DNA of 26,111 nt from a virus: positions 1-26,111 of the IMG/VR virus record IMGVR_UViG_3300043313_001143; one strand, given 5' to 3'. This document shows positions 6,724 through 13,961 of this stretch, in pieces. The translations under genes and the position numbers were made by a program. Each line of letters begins with the position of its first letter. Within the stretch, counting starts at the first letter, position 1. The notes under the pieces are model-generated. The model ran no database searches. It was not told where the DNA came from and saw only the letters and a program-made list of their open reading frames with translations.

Positions 6724-6962
6724 GCGGGCCGTTTGCCGCGCTCGTGGTGCTTGGCGTCGTCGTGGCGCTCGGTGTCTCTCTGATGATCTCCAGCGGCAAG
6801 CGCTGCACCCCAGGCACGCACTTCATCGGAAGTCGCGATTGCCTCCAGTTCTGTCTGCCCGACGGCAAGAGCGTCTACCCGCGCTGCCTGGTCCCGGCCC
6901 CGATGCAGAGCGAGTACGCGCTGACGATCCCGGTGCCGCCGGCCGCGGAGAGCCAGCACTGA
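6720..6962 (+). CDS. Small membrane-anchored Cys-containing protein
   Basis: 80 residues from ATG 6720 (ATGA overlap). Residues 4-24 (PFAALVVLGVVVALGVSLMIS) form one hydrophobic segment, followed by SSGKR and a four-cysteine tail (CTPGT, CLQFC, RCLVP). The likely arrangement is an N-terminal anchor with a disulfide-bonded periplasmic tail. The stop shares a base with the TerS start (TGATG). Function unknown; a lysis or superinfection role is possible, but nothing specific supports either. Confidence 0.6.
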   Translation: MSGPFAALVVLGVVVALGVSLMISSGKRCTPGTHFIGSRDCLQFCLPDGKSVYPRCLVPAPMQSEYALTIPVPPAAESQH

Positions 6963-7585
6963 TGCCCTCCAAGAAGCCCCCCAAGACCCCGAAGCGCCAG
7001 AAGACGGACGCGGTCACCCACCGCTTCCAGAGCATCCTCACGCCGGATCTCGTCGAAGAACTGTGCAAGGTCCACACCGAGGGCCAGGACTTCCGCAACG
7101 TGACCGCGGTCCGCTGTGGAGTGCATCCGACGCTCCTCACCCGCTGGCTCAAGCAGGGCTCCGAGTCGGCCGAGGGCGGGCTCCATACGGAACTCTTCAT
7201 GAGGTTCGGCAAGATCGAAGGCGACATCCGAGCCGGCTACATCGCAGAGGTCTCCGACCCCGTAGCCTCGACGGAAGAGAGCCAATACGACGACGGCAAG
7301 GTGGTGGGGAAGATCGTCACCACCCGCAAGACCTCCGGCATCCAGTGGCTCATGGAGCGACGGTTCCGGCAGTTCCGCGTGGAGCACATCCAGAAGCCCG
7401 ACGAGCTGGCCATCAGTGAGATGCTGGAGCCCGCGGCCACGGTCTACACGGCAGACATGGTGCTCGGGATCATGCAACAGATGGCCGCCTACCCCGAGCG
7501 CCTCCCAGTGGCGATCCGGCTACTGCTCGCCAACACCGACTGGCGCGTGAAGGATTCGATCGATGCCCAAGCCTCAACGCACTGA
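6962..7585 (+). CDS. Terminase small subunit-like protein
   Basis: 207 residues from ATG 6962; the longer open frame upstream is the shadow of the co-chaperonin gene. After a Lys/Pro-rich N-terminus, residues 29-66 form a helix-turn-helix (TAVRCGVHPTLLTRWLKQG), followed by a helix (LFMRFGKIEGDIRAGYIAEV) as in many small terminases that bind the packaging site. The middle and C-terminal region is probably the oligomerisation and TerL-contact part. It precedes the large terminase with one coiled-coil gene between. TerS families diverge strongly, so the call rests on the HTH plus location. Confidence 0.65.
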   Translation: MPSKKPPKTPKRQKTDAVTHRFQSILTPDLVEELCKVHTEGQDFRNVTAVRCGVHPTLLTRWLKQGSESAEGGLHTELFMRFGKIEGDIRAGYIAEVSDPVASTEESQYDDGKVVGKIVTTRKTSGIQWLMERRFRQFRVEHIQKPDELAISEMLEPAATVYTADMVLGIMQQMAAYPERLPVAIRLLLANTDWRVKDSIDAQASTH

Positions 7586-8174
7586 AGCCCCCAAGCCCGA
7601 CTTGGCCCCTGCTCCCGACGAGCAGCCTTCTGCCCAGCCATCAGTCCAGCAAGACGAGCACCGTGGCCTAGCCGGTCGCCTGCTGGATCTGCGCACCCTG
7701 GTAGAAGAGAACCGCCGTCTTGCCGTGCGGGACTTCTCCCACCTGGGCCAGCGGATGGCCTCCCTCGAGCAGCTGGTCTCCGCGATGCAGAGCCAGCTGG
7801 ACAAGGCCGTGGAGAGCATCCAAGCCCAGCAGCGCGATCTAGGCGTAGCCCTCCGAGAGGGCGGCGAGCAGATCCGCAAAGCAGGGGAGATCGGCCGGAA
7901 GATGACCGACCAAGTGAAAGTCCTGGAGCAGCTCCGAGAGGACGCCTCCGACCCTCACGAGGTGATCAAACCCCTGCAGCGCGGACTGGCGCACCTGAAG
8001 GGGGACGTGGAGGCCCTGGCCAAGACCATCGATCTCCGCTTCGAGCAGTACCCGAGGCCCCGGGGAGAGCCGGTGGAGACCCGGGACGCGTCCGAGGATC
8101 CGATCGTGAAGATGGGCAACCTCGTCCGGGACCTGAAGAACCGGATCGTCAAGCTCGAGGCCGAGGCCGACTGA
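7563..8174 (+). CDS. Coiled-coil protein between terminase genes
   Basis: 203 residues from ATG 7563, overlapping the end of TerS by 23 nt. A Pro/Gln-rich N-terminus (1-35) is followed by almost continuous heptad-like helix (about 38-160), then a second short helix at the C-terminus (VRDLKNRIVKLEAEAD). There is no membrane segment. It could be a packaging accessory or a core/assembly protein; no specific family is recognised. Confidence 0.65.
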   Translation: MPKPQRTEAPKPDLAPAPDEQPSAQPSVQQDEHRGLAGRLLDLRTLVEENRRLAVRDFSHLGQRMASLEQLVSAMQSQLDKAVESIQAQQRDLGVALREGGEQIRKAGEIGRKMTDQVKVLEQLREDASDPHEVIKPLQRGLAHLKGDVEALAKTIDLRFEQYPRPRGEPVETRDASEDPIVKMGNLVRDLKNRIVKLEAEAD

Positions 8175-8189
8175 GGGCTGAGAGCCCTC
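8173..8189 (+). promoter_or_regulatory. Hairpin over the terminase ribosome-binding site
   Basis: GAGGGCT and AGCCCTC form a perfect 7-bp stem with loop GAG in the 19-nt gap before the large terminase. The purine-rich sequences that could act as Shine-Dalgarno (GAGGG and GAGAG) lie in the stem and loop. The left arm begins within the preceding stop codon. A start-stop pair ATGTGA at 8192-8197 overlaps the GTG start. Confidence 0.5.
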
Positions 8190-8193
8190 GCAT

Positions 8194-9738
8194 GTGAACG
8201 CGCTCGACCTGCTCGACCCGTGCGAAGCCCTCGCTCAGGTCGGGCTGCTCTTCGGCTTCAAGCCCCTCGATCCGGAGTGGGCCACCTGGTGCACGTTCCT
8301 CCACGAGCACCAGGGCAAGGTCGCCAACGACACCGCGACCAACATCGCGGTTCTGGCAGGGCGTCGTGCCGGCAAGACCGAGGGGTGCATCTATTGGCTC
8401 TGCCGGGACTGGAGGAGTCACCCGGGCAAGAAGAGCCTCTACGTTGCCAGCACCATCGGCTCGGCGCGAGAGATCATCTGGGACCGCCTCCACGACTTCG
8501 ACGAGAAGTACCAGATCGGCATCGAGTTCAACGAGTCCCGCTTAGAAGCCCGTTTCCCCAACGGCTACACCATCCTCGTCACGGGGTGTGAGAACAAGAA
8601 ACAAGCCAACCGGGTCGCCCGCGGCAAGCGGTTCGTGAAGGTGGTCATCGACGAGCTCGAGCTCTTCGAAGACGCGCTGATCCGCTACTTCATCCGCTCT
8701 GCCCTGAAGCCCACACTGATGGACTTCGGCGGCAAGATCATGCTGATGGGCACCCCGGGCCAAGCCCTCCAAGGGCTCTGGTATGAGATCACCGGGGCTC
8801 ATGCGCTCACTGCTGCGAACGACAACGAGGAAGAGCCCGACAGCAAGGTCCAGAAGCTCCGGGCTCGGTGGAGCGTCCACCACTTCAACGCGCTCGATAA
8901 TCCCTACATCGAGTACCCCGGAGGGGCTGCTCAATACTTCAGGGATCAGCTCGAGGAGAACGGCTGGAGCGAGGACGATCCGGAGTTCGTCGCCGAGTAC
9001 CGGGGGTTGTGGGCGAAGGACGGCAACGCCTTCATCTACAGCTTCTCGGCAGGGAAGAACCTCTACGACGAGGAAGACGAATGGGACCGGGAGGGAGCTC
9101 TACGGGTCGTCATTGGCGTCGACATCGGAGACCGGGACGGGTGTGGCTTTGCGGTCTGGGCCAAGCGGTGGGACTCGGACGAGCTCCGGTGCCTCGAGAG
9201 TTACTCGACCATCAACCTCGACGACGACGAGCTGGCCGCCGAGATCCGCAAGCTCATGAAGGCCTACCGGTCCCACAACGTCTTCATGGACAGCAAGGGC
9301 CACGGAGCGACGACCATTTGCAAGAGCATGCTCAACTACGGCATCCCCGCCCAGCCCGCGGAGAACAACCATAAGAAGCTCCCTCTCATCCGGGCCCTGA
9401 AGGCAGTCCTTCGGAACGGCAAGGCCAAGCTCCACCCCACGCGATGCCGGCACCTCATCGGACAGCTCCGGGCGATGGTGTGGAACGAGGACCGCGACTC
9501 GCACATGGAGGGCATCCCGGACGAGTCGATCGATGCGTCGTTGTGGGCGGTGTTTGAGCTGCGCAAGCTCGCCCTGGTGAAGCCCGAGAAGAAGCCGAGG
9601 CTCAATGCGGAGGAGTGGGAGGCGCTCCAGGAGAAGCTGGAGAACCTGGCCTCTCAACGGAGGGCGGAGCGGCTTCAGCGCCTGAGCAACCCGACGCACC
9701 GGGCCAGGCCGGCGAAGGGGCGGAGGGTCAAGCTGTAG
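8194..9738 (+). CDS. Terminase large subunit (packaging ATPase/nuclease)
   Basis: 514 residues from GTG 8194. TerL powers DNA translocation through the portal and cuts the concatemer. The N-terminal ATPase has a Walker A-type GRRAGKT (56-62), a Walker B VVIDELE with D153/E154 and the coupling motif MGTPG (185-189). The C-terminal RNase H-like nuclease has acidic residues at D310 (IGVDIGDRDG), D366 (FMDSKGHG) and D443/D447 (PDESIDAS). Length and domain order match the family. A basic C-terminal tail (residues about 480-514) may contact portal or DNA. Unusually it lies downstream of portal and scaffold and directly before the capsid gene. Confidence 0.9.
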   Translation: MNALDLLDPCEALAQVGLLFGFKPLDPEWATWCTFLHEHQGKVANDTATNIAVLAGRRAGKTEGCIYWLCRDWRSHPGKKSLYVASTIGSAREIIWDRLHDFDEKYQIGIEFNESRLEARFPNGYTILVTGCENKKQANRVARGKRFVKVVIDELELFEDALIRYFIRSALKPTLMDFGGKIMLMGTPGQALQGLWYEITGAHALTAANDNEEEPDSKVQKLRARWSVHHFNALDNPYIEYPGGAAQYFRDQLEENGWSEDDPEFVAEYRGLWAKDGNAFIYSFSAGKNLYDEEDEWDREGALRVVIGVDIGDRDGCGFAVWAKRWDSDELRCLESYSTINLDDDELAAEIRKLMKAYRSHNVFMDSKGHGATTICKSMLNYGIPAQPAENNHKKLPLIRALKAVLRNGKAKLHPTRCRHLIGQLRAMVWNEDRDSHMEGIPDESIDASLWAVFELRKLALVKPEKKPRLNAEEWEALQEKLENLASQRRAERLQRLSNPTHRARPAKGRRVKL

Positions 9739-9739
9739 C

Positions 9740-9776
9740 GCCCGTCTCTCCGGGCTGTCACTCCGGCATTCGGAGT
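9740..9776 (+). terminator. Two small hairpins after large terminase
   Basis: GCCCG (9740-9744) pairs with CGGGC (9751-9755), and ACTCCG (9760-9765) pairs with CGGAGT (9771-9776). The first begins two bases after the TerL stop. There is no U-tract, so termination efficiency is doubtful; they may instead cap the 3' end of a processed message. Confidence 0.3.
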
Positions 9777-9858
9777 CTGCTACGGATTGGCCCGGGTCGG
9801 CTTCCGCTTCCCAGTCGGGCGGAGGCTCCGCATGGCCCCGCACACTCTACCAGAGGAG

Positions 9859-9888
9859 GACCCCGCCCGGGTTGCGCCGAGCGGGGTC
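9859..9888 (+). promoter_or_regulatory. 8-bp stem in the capsid leader
   Basis: GACCCCGC (9859-9866) and GCGGGGTC (9881-9888) are perfect reverse complements with a 14-nt loop, inside the 400-nt gap 9739-10138. Downstream, GCAATCAC occurs twice (9935-9942 region and again 16 nt later), possibly a binding site. No confident promoter could be placed in this gap. Confidence 0.4.
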
Positions 9889-9956
9889 GAGGTATGGATC
9901 AGCGTTCACTGTGGATTGTGCTTGCAATCACAACGAAACGCAATCACGATCCCGGT

Positions 9957-9970
9957 ACGGCTTCGGCCGT
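9957..9970 (+). promoter_or_regulatory. UUCG-tetraloop hairpin in the capsid leader
   Basis: ACGGC and GCCGT pair around the stable C(UUCG)G tetraloop (loop 9962-9965). It abuts the tandem pseudoknot units. Another C(UUCG)G hairpin, CCTC with GAGG, lies at 10071-10082 on their other side. Confidence 0.55.
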
Positions 9971-10061
9971 TCCCCGGCAACGGGAGTGACCGCGGCGAGG
10001 TCTAAAACCGCCGTCCTCTGGCAACAGAGAGTGATCCACTGCTGGATCTAAAAGCGAGCAG
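9966..10061 (+). ncRNA. Tandem GNRA-hairpin plus pseudoknot units in the capsid mRNA leader
   Basis: Unit 1 (9966-10013) has a CCCG/CGGG stem closed by GCAA (9973-9984). Then come AGT and a pseudoknot: GACC 9988-9991 with GGTC 9999-10002, and loop CGGCG 9993-9997 with CGCCG 10009-10013, bridged by TAAAAC. Unit 2 (10010-10061) has CTCTG/CAGAG closed by GCAA (10016-10029). Then come AGT and GATCC 10033-10037 with GGATC 10044-10048, and loop CTGCT 10039-10043 with AGCAG 10057-10061, bridged by TAAAAGCG. Both units open with GCCGT; the opening of unit 2 is also the 3' strand of unit 1's second pseudoknot helix. The helices differ in sequence but keep pairing, which is covariation between copies. 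A third GCCGTCC at 10063-10069 starts a degenerate unit. It lies 78 nt before the capsid start, suggesting a cis-acting leader. Confidence 0.65.
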
Positions 10062-10138
10062 CGCCGTCCACCTCTTCGGAGGGGCGAGAGAACCGAAAAC
10101 ACCGATCGCGCTCAGTCGCGGATGAGGCGTTTCTTCTC

Positions 10139-11512
10139 ATGGCTGCACTCACAATCCTCAACGAATGGTTGAAGGACCAGTTCGAACAACCCGGCCGCAT
10201 CGAGGCCATGTCTGACCGTGCGACGGTCTTCAAGTCGAAGATCAGTTCCCGTCAAGACTCCGGCGAAAACTTCCGCCAGCCCGCGTTGCTCCACGGTGGG
10301 CGAGGCTGGGCAGGCTCCCGATCTGCCGCGCAGAGCATCTCCAACGACAACGAGAGCAACCTGGCTCCGTTCGACTGGGTCTCCTACGTCGGCAAGATCA
10401 AGGGCAATCTCAAGATCCTCCACGACGAGATCGCGGCCACCGGCAACGACAAGGCCAAGATGGGGGCCTACGCCAAGACCCTCCAGGCCAAGGTCGACAA
10501 CATGCTCCAGGCGCACGGCACGCGGGTCAACCGCGGAGTCTTGGGCCCGGCAGGGATGTGGCTGTTCCGCGGCACCATCCTCAACGGGGTCATCACTCTC
10601 GACACCCGGGACGCCAAGGCCATCGCCTACATCGAGGCCCGCGCCGACCAGCTCCACGCCTCGGCCAACGACGGCAGCTCCAGCGCTCACACTCTGCTCG
10701 GCGGCGCCTCCGCCATCGGCTACGTCGTGAGCCTCACGGGTCGCTACGGCGCAGCCCCCACGGTGACGGTCTCCACCAGCTTCGGCGGGTCGGCGGCGAC
10801 TCCCGCGGGCTGGACCGAGTCCACCTCGATCTTCTTCTACTTCCGCGACGACTTTAAGGGCGGCATCGATACGGGGGCCAAGTTTGGCCACCGCTTCGAT
10901 TCGATCCAGGCCTGGGTCACCGCGACCGACGCGACGGACACGTACAAGAGCGTTGACCGCTCGCGTGACCCTCGGATGTCGGGCGTCAAGCTCATCACCA
11001 CGGACGTGGCGACCCTGGGCGTCGAGGAAGTCTTCGAAGAGCTGTTCGATATTGGCCGCGAGCGCGCCAACTGGAAGGGCGGGCAGGAGATCTTCGTCTC
11101 CACCAAGCGCTTCCGGCAGGTCTCCCGGCACCTCGAGTCCAACCGCATGCGGACGGACTCGGGGAAGAAGGCCAAGACCTCCGAGAAGAAGGGCGGCGAC
11201 GAGCGCTACGCTTCATCGGGTGCGACCTTCAGCTACAACACCATCTGCCTCGAGCACATGTCCGGGTCCTTCGAGATCATCGACGAGATCGACATGCCCA
11301 ACGACTATATGCTGGCGACCAGGACCGAGGACTGGGAGTTCGTCCACTACGACGGCATGCCGCACCTCATCGACGACGATGGGACGGACATGCTCCGGCA
11401 GACCAACGAGGACGACTACGAGATGCGCTGGACGGCCAACATCAGCTTCAAGCCGAAGAAGGACGCGCTCATCACGGGGACCGGTCGAGCGCCCTTCCCG
11501 GTGGACCTCTAA
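10139..11512 (+). CDS. Major capsid protein (probable HK97 fold)
   Basis: 457 residues from ATG 10139, the first gene after the structured leader. The call rests on size, position after TerL and near scaffold and co-chaperonin, and architecture. The N-terminal helical arm (1-60) is followed by a long spine-like helix (KAKMGAYAKTLQAKVDNML), a mixed domain, and a C-terminal region of strands ending in an antiparallel pair (DYEMRWTANISFKPKKDALI). Capsid proteins of short-tailed phages are usually 330-470 residues. The likely Shine-Dalgarno GAGG is 11 bases from the ATG, which is long, and a weak 5-bp pairing (10122-10126 with 10136-10140) covers the start codon. High dosage would be expected, which may explain the leader. 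Confidence 0.75.
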   Translation: MAALTILNEWLKDQFEQPGRIEAMSDRATVFKSKISSRQDSGENFRQPALLHGGRGWAGSRSAAQSISNDNESNLAPFDWVSYVGKIKGNLKILHDEIAATGNDKAKMGAYAKTLQAKVDNMLQAHGTRVNRGVLGPAGMWLFRGTILNGVITLDTRDAKAIAYIEARADQLHASANDGSSSAHTLLGGASAIGYVVSLTGRYGAAPTVTVSTSFGGSAATPAGWTESTSIFFYFRDDFKGGIDTGAKFGHRFDSIQAWVTATDATDTYKSVDRSRDPRMSGVKLITTDVATLGVEEVFEELFDIGRERANWKGGQEIFVSTKRFRQVSRHLESNRMRTDSGKKAKTSEKKGGDERYASSGATFSYNTICLEHMSGSFEIIDEIDMPNDYMLATRTEDWEFVHYDGMPHLIDDDGTDMLRQTNEDDYEMRWTANISFKPKKDALITGTGRAPFPVDL

Positions 11513-11515
11513 GCC

Positions 11516-11905
11516 ATGTCCCGCACCATCGGAGCCAGGCCCGCCTCCGGCGCGGGTGCATGCCGGAAGGACTGCCAGATCGTCGGCATCACGGGCACCT
11601 TCACCACCTCCACCGGGGTCTTCGCGGCCACCGGGGAGCCGAACCGGGAGTACTCTCTCGGGAGCTTCACCGCCGGCGTGGCCCCCCTCACGTTTCCCAA
11701 GCACCTCACGTTCCTGTCGGGCTTCGGCTACCACAACACCGACTCGGCGACAGAGGCCGCTCGGCACCGTCTCACGGTGCGGAACGTGAACCTCGCCGCG
11801 GGGACCGCCGTGGTGCGCCTCACCCAAGAGGACGACGACTCGGAGGACGCTGATCACTCGGCGGCCACCGGCACGCTCTTCCTCACGCTCTTCACGGGAG
11901 ACTGA
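11516..11905 (+). CDS. Possible capsid decoration (cement) protein
   Basis: 129 residues, starting three bases after the capsid stop. The sequence is rich in Thr, Gly, Val and Phe with strand-like alternation (IVGITGTFTTSTGVFAATG; RLTVRNVNLAAGTAVVRL), with no coiled coil or membrane segment, and it ends in a hydrophobic strand (LFLTLFTGD). Small beta proteins right after the capsid gene are often decoration proteins. Family not identified by motif. Confidence 0.5.
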   Translation: MSRTIGARPASGAGACRKDCQIVGITGTFTTSTGVFAATGEPNREYSLGSFTAGVAPLTFPKHLTFLSGFGYHNTDSATEAARHRLTVRNVNLAAGTAVVRLTQEDDDSEDADHSAATGTLFLTLFTGD

Positions 11906-12255
11906 TGGCGCCTCCCCCCAAACGGAAGAAGGCCGATCTGGCTCTGCTCATGGAAGCGGAGCCAGAGGAGACCGATCCGCTCGAGGACGAGGGCTTCGAA
12001 GAGGAGGACGACCTCCTGGGAGAAGAACTGCCTCTCGACGACGAGGAAGAAGCCGACCCGCTCGATCCTCTCGCGGACCCTCTCGCCGCGGAGTCGAGCA
12101 TCGATCCTGAGCAAGCCGATCTCTGTGTGACGCTCGGCTTCACCGACCCCGAGCAGCAGCAAGCTCTGATTGATCTCATCGGGCTCGTGAACGCCCCCAA
12201 GACCGACATGGGCATGGAGAGCGAACTGCCTCCCCTGCCAGAAAGCACCTACTAG
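11905..12255 (+). CDS. Acidic hypothetical protein
   Basis: 116 residues, coupled by TGATG. A basic N-terminus (PPPKRKKADL) is followed by a very acidic, low-complexity segment (about 18-60) and a short helical domain (about 68-95) reading LCVTLGFTDPEQQQALIDLI. Such an acidic protein could be a capsid-bound or scaffold-like factor, or a DNA mimic. None of these is established. Confidence 0.6.
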   Translation: MAPPPKRKKADLALLMEAEPEETDPLEDEGFEEEDDLLGEELPLDDEEEADPLDPLADPLAAESSIDPEQADLCVTLGFTDPEQQQALIDLIGLVNAPKTDMGMESELPPLPESTY

Positions 12256-12256
12256 G

Positions 12257-13153
12257 ATGGCCCTCACCGTACCCGGACCCGCGTTTGCTCCTGGCTTTGA
12301 CGCCACCCTCATCGATGCCGATGACTGGACGCTCACCTCCGCGGCCCAGTCGGGCAGCGCGGCGGCTTGGAGCATGCTCCGCGGTCCCTTCGAGGGAACG
12401 CCACAGTTTGCTTGCACGGCCAAGACGACCGACGCTACCGCGGCATCGAGCTGCATGGACCTAACAGTCCTCGGCCTGACCTTCCCCGCCAAGAGCTTCC
12501 GAACCATCTTCTTCCGGTCCACGGCCGTGAACGGCGCGGACACCTGGCGCCAGGACTGGGAGCAGGAGGTCTGGGGCAACGACGGCACGACCCCCAAGCT
12601 GATGGGCTCTCCGCGGCTCATCAGCGCCCGAGGTCAGATCAATGGCACGGTGGTCCAGTACGGGGTCTGCCACGCGGTGGCGAACTTCGATTCCTCCGAC
12701 ACAGCGATCGTGACCGTGGTGGGAACGAGCGACGCCACGGGCAGCACGGCGGGCTCCTCCATTGGCAGCATCTCCACCAACACGGCCACGCTCACCCACC
12801 CGATCGCGCGCAACAATAGCACCACCAACACCGTCGGTCGGCGCGTGCTGGGGGTGAACGCTTCGGCGGACGTCGCAACCGCGACCGAGCAAATCCTGGC
12901 CACGGTGTTCCCGGTCAACGCGACCACGATGAGCATCTTCACCGCCGACACCGCGACGCCCACGGCGGACGGCTTCGACGACGACGGCCGCCTGGAGGTG
13001 AGCTTCTTCATTCTCCCTCCGCCCTCCATCGCGCTCGTGATGTCGAGCAACGCGGTCCAGGTCCACGTGGGCTACGACGCGACCGACAACGTCTACCACC
13101 GCGTAGAGGTCTGGGCGAAGCGCGCGGACATTCACCTGCTCGCGATCGACTGA
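12257..13153 (+). CDS. Beta-rich structural protein, possible head fibre or outer appendage
   Basis: 298 residues, start two bases after the preceding stop. Composition is high in Thr, Ala, Ser, Val and Asn with repeated strand patterns (TAIVTVVGTSDATGSTAG; ISTNTATLTHPIARNNSTTN). There are four cysteines and no coiled coil. It looks like an extended or jelly-roll beta protein on the virion surface. It lies between the decoration candidate and the connector. No family recognised. Confidence 0.6.
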   Translation: MALTVPGPAFAPGFDATLIDADDWTLTSAAQSGSAAAWSMLRGPFEGTPQFACTAKTTDATAASSCMDLTVLGLTFPAKSFRTIFFRSTAVNGADTWRQDWEQEVWGNDGTTPKLMGSPRLISARGQINGTVVQYGVCHAVANFDSSDTAIVTVVGTSDATGSTAGSSIGSISTNTATLTHPIARNNSTTNTVGRRVLGVNASADVATATEQILATVFPVNATTMSIFTADTATPTADGFDDDGRLEVSFFILPPPSIALVMSSNAVQVHVGYDATDNVYHRVEVWAKRADIHLLAID

Positions 13154-13160
13154 AAACTTC

Positions 13161-13223
13161 GGGGCCCCGCGGGTTCGTTGCTGTCTCCTGCGCGGGCCCC
13201 CGGAGCCTACCTGAGACAGCAAC
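13161..13223 (+). promoter_or_regulatory. Predicted pseudoknot leader abutting the connector start codon
   Basis: Helix 1 pairs 13161-13171 with 13191-13200 (ten GC-rich pairs, one bulged C). Helix 2 pairs GTTGCTGTCTC 13177-13187, in the loop of helix 1, with GAGACAGCAAC 13213-13223 outside it, 11 perfect pairs. The order a-b-a'-b' is a pseudoknot. The right strand of helix 2 ends at the base before the ATG and includes the ribosome-binding purines, so folding would block initiation. The loop sizes (5, 3 and 12 nt) are sterically plausible but have not been modelled. Confidence 0.5.
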
Positions 13224-13961
13224 ATGGCCAATAGTCGCACGCTCACCGTCATGCTCGCGGACATCCGCGAAGTCGGGGACATCGAGGGTCTGACCGACAG
13301 GCATCCCGATGCGACGCTGATCAAGTGGATCAATCGCGCCTGGCGCAGACTTCGGACCAAGCTCGCTCAGGCGGGGATGCCGGGGATGACCATCCCCACG
13401 ACCATCGCGGCGCTCCCCACCACGCCTCCGGTCACCACCGAGCAATACCTCGAGGTGAACTGGCCCGACGGGGCAACGGGCGTCTACGGGGTGGATGTGC
13501 TTCTCGGCTCAAAATGGGAGCCGCTGCACCCCATGTCCTTCGCCCAGCGAAGAGACTTCCAAGACCGGGGCTCGACGGAGAACGCCCCCACCCACTGGAT
13601 CCCGCTCACGCTCCCGAGTGAGAGCACAACCACGATCACCGCCGGCAAGATCGGTCTGTTCCCCCTCACCACCGGCGGGGTCAATTACCGCATCTGGTAT
13701 CTCCCGGTGTGGGTCGACATCACCACTCCGGCGAATGTCTTCTACGGCCACGACGAGCTCTGGTTCGAGTGGGTGACCCAGACGGTGGTGCGAAAAGTCG
13801 CCCAGAAGGACGACGACGCCAACGCCACCCTTGCCGAGGCCGTGCAGGTCCAGGACGAGGTCTGGAAGGAGATCAAGCGGTCCATCCAAATGATGAACGC
13901 CGCCGAGCCCATCCAGCGGGTGAGGCGCAACCGGCGCTCCCGCGGCCGCTGGGGTAGCTAA
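13224..13961 (+). CDS. Head-tail connector/adaptor-like protein
   Basis: 245 residues. It starts with a helical region (DATLIKWINRAWRRLRTKLAQAG), has a central beta section ending in YLPVWVDITTP, then long helices (HDELWFEWVTQTVVRKVA; VQVQDEVWKEIKRSI) and an Arg-rich tail. Helical bundles flanking a small beta insert are typical of adaptors that sit under the portal in short-tailed phages, and the gene lies between capsid and tail genes. The family match is by pattern only. It is preceded by the pseudoknot and coupled to the fibre gene by TAATG. Confidence 0.55.
   Translation: MANSRTLTVMLADIREVGDIEGLTDRHPDATLIKWINRAWRRLRTKLAQAGMPGMTIPTTIAALPTTPPVTTEQYLEVNWPDGATGVYGVDVLLGSKWEPLHPMSFAQRRDFQDRGSTENAPTHWIPLTLPSESTTTITAGKIGLFPLTTGGVNYRIWYLPVWVDITTPANVFYGHDELWFEWVTQTVVRKVAQKDDDANATLAEAVQVQDEVWKEIKRSIQMMNAAEPIQRVRRNRRSRGRWGS

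Noticed and set aside
9787-10005. 72-codon frame in the capsid leader
   Set aside because: It runs into the hairpin/pseudoknot units, has no ribosome-binding site, and the covarying RNA helices explain the sequence better.
10112-11131. 339-codon minus-strand frame opposite the capsid gene
   Set aside because: The plus-strand reading has the size, position and spine-like helix of a capsid protein; the antisense product has Val/Gly/Asp-rich shadow composition and no motif.
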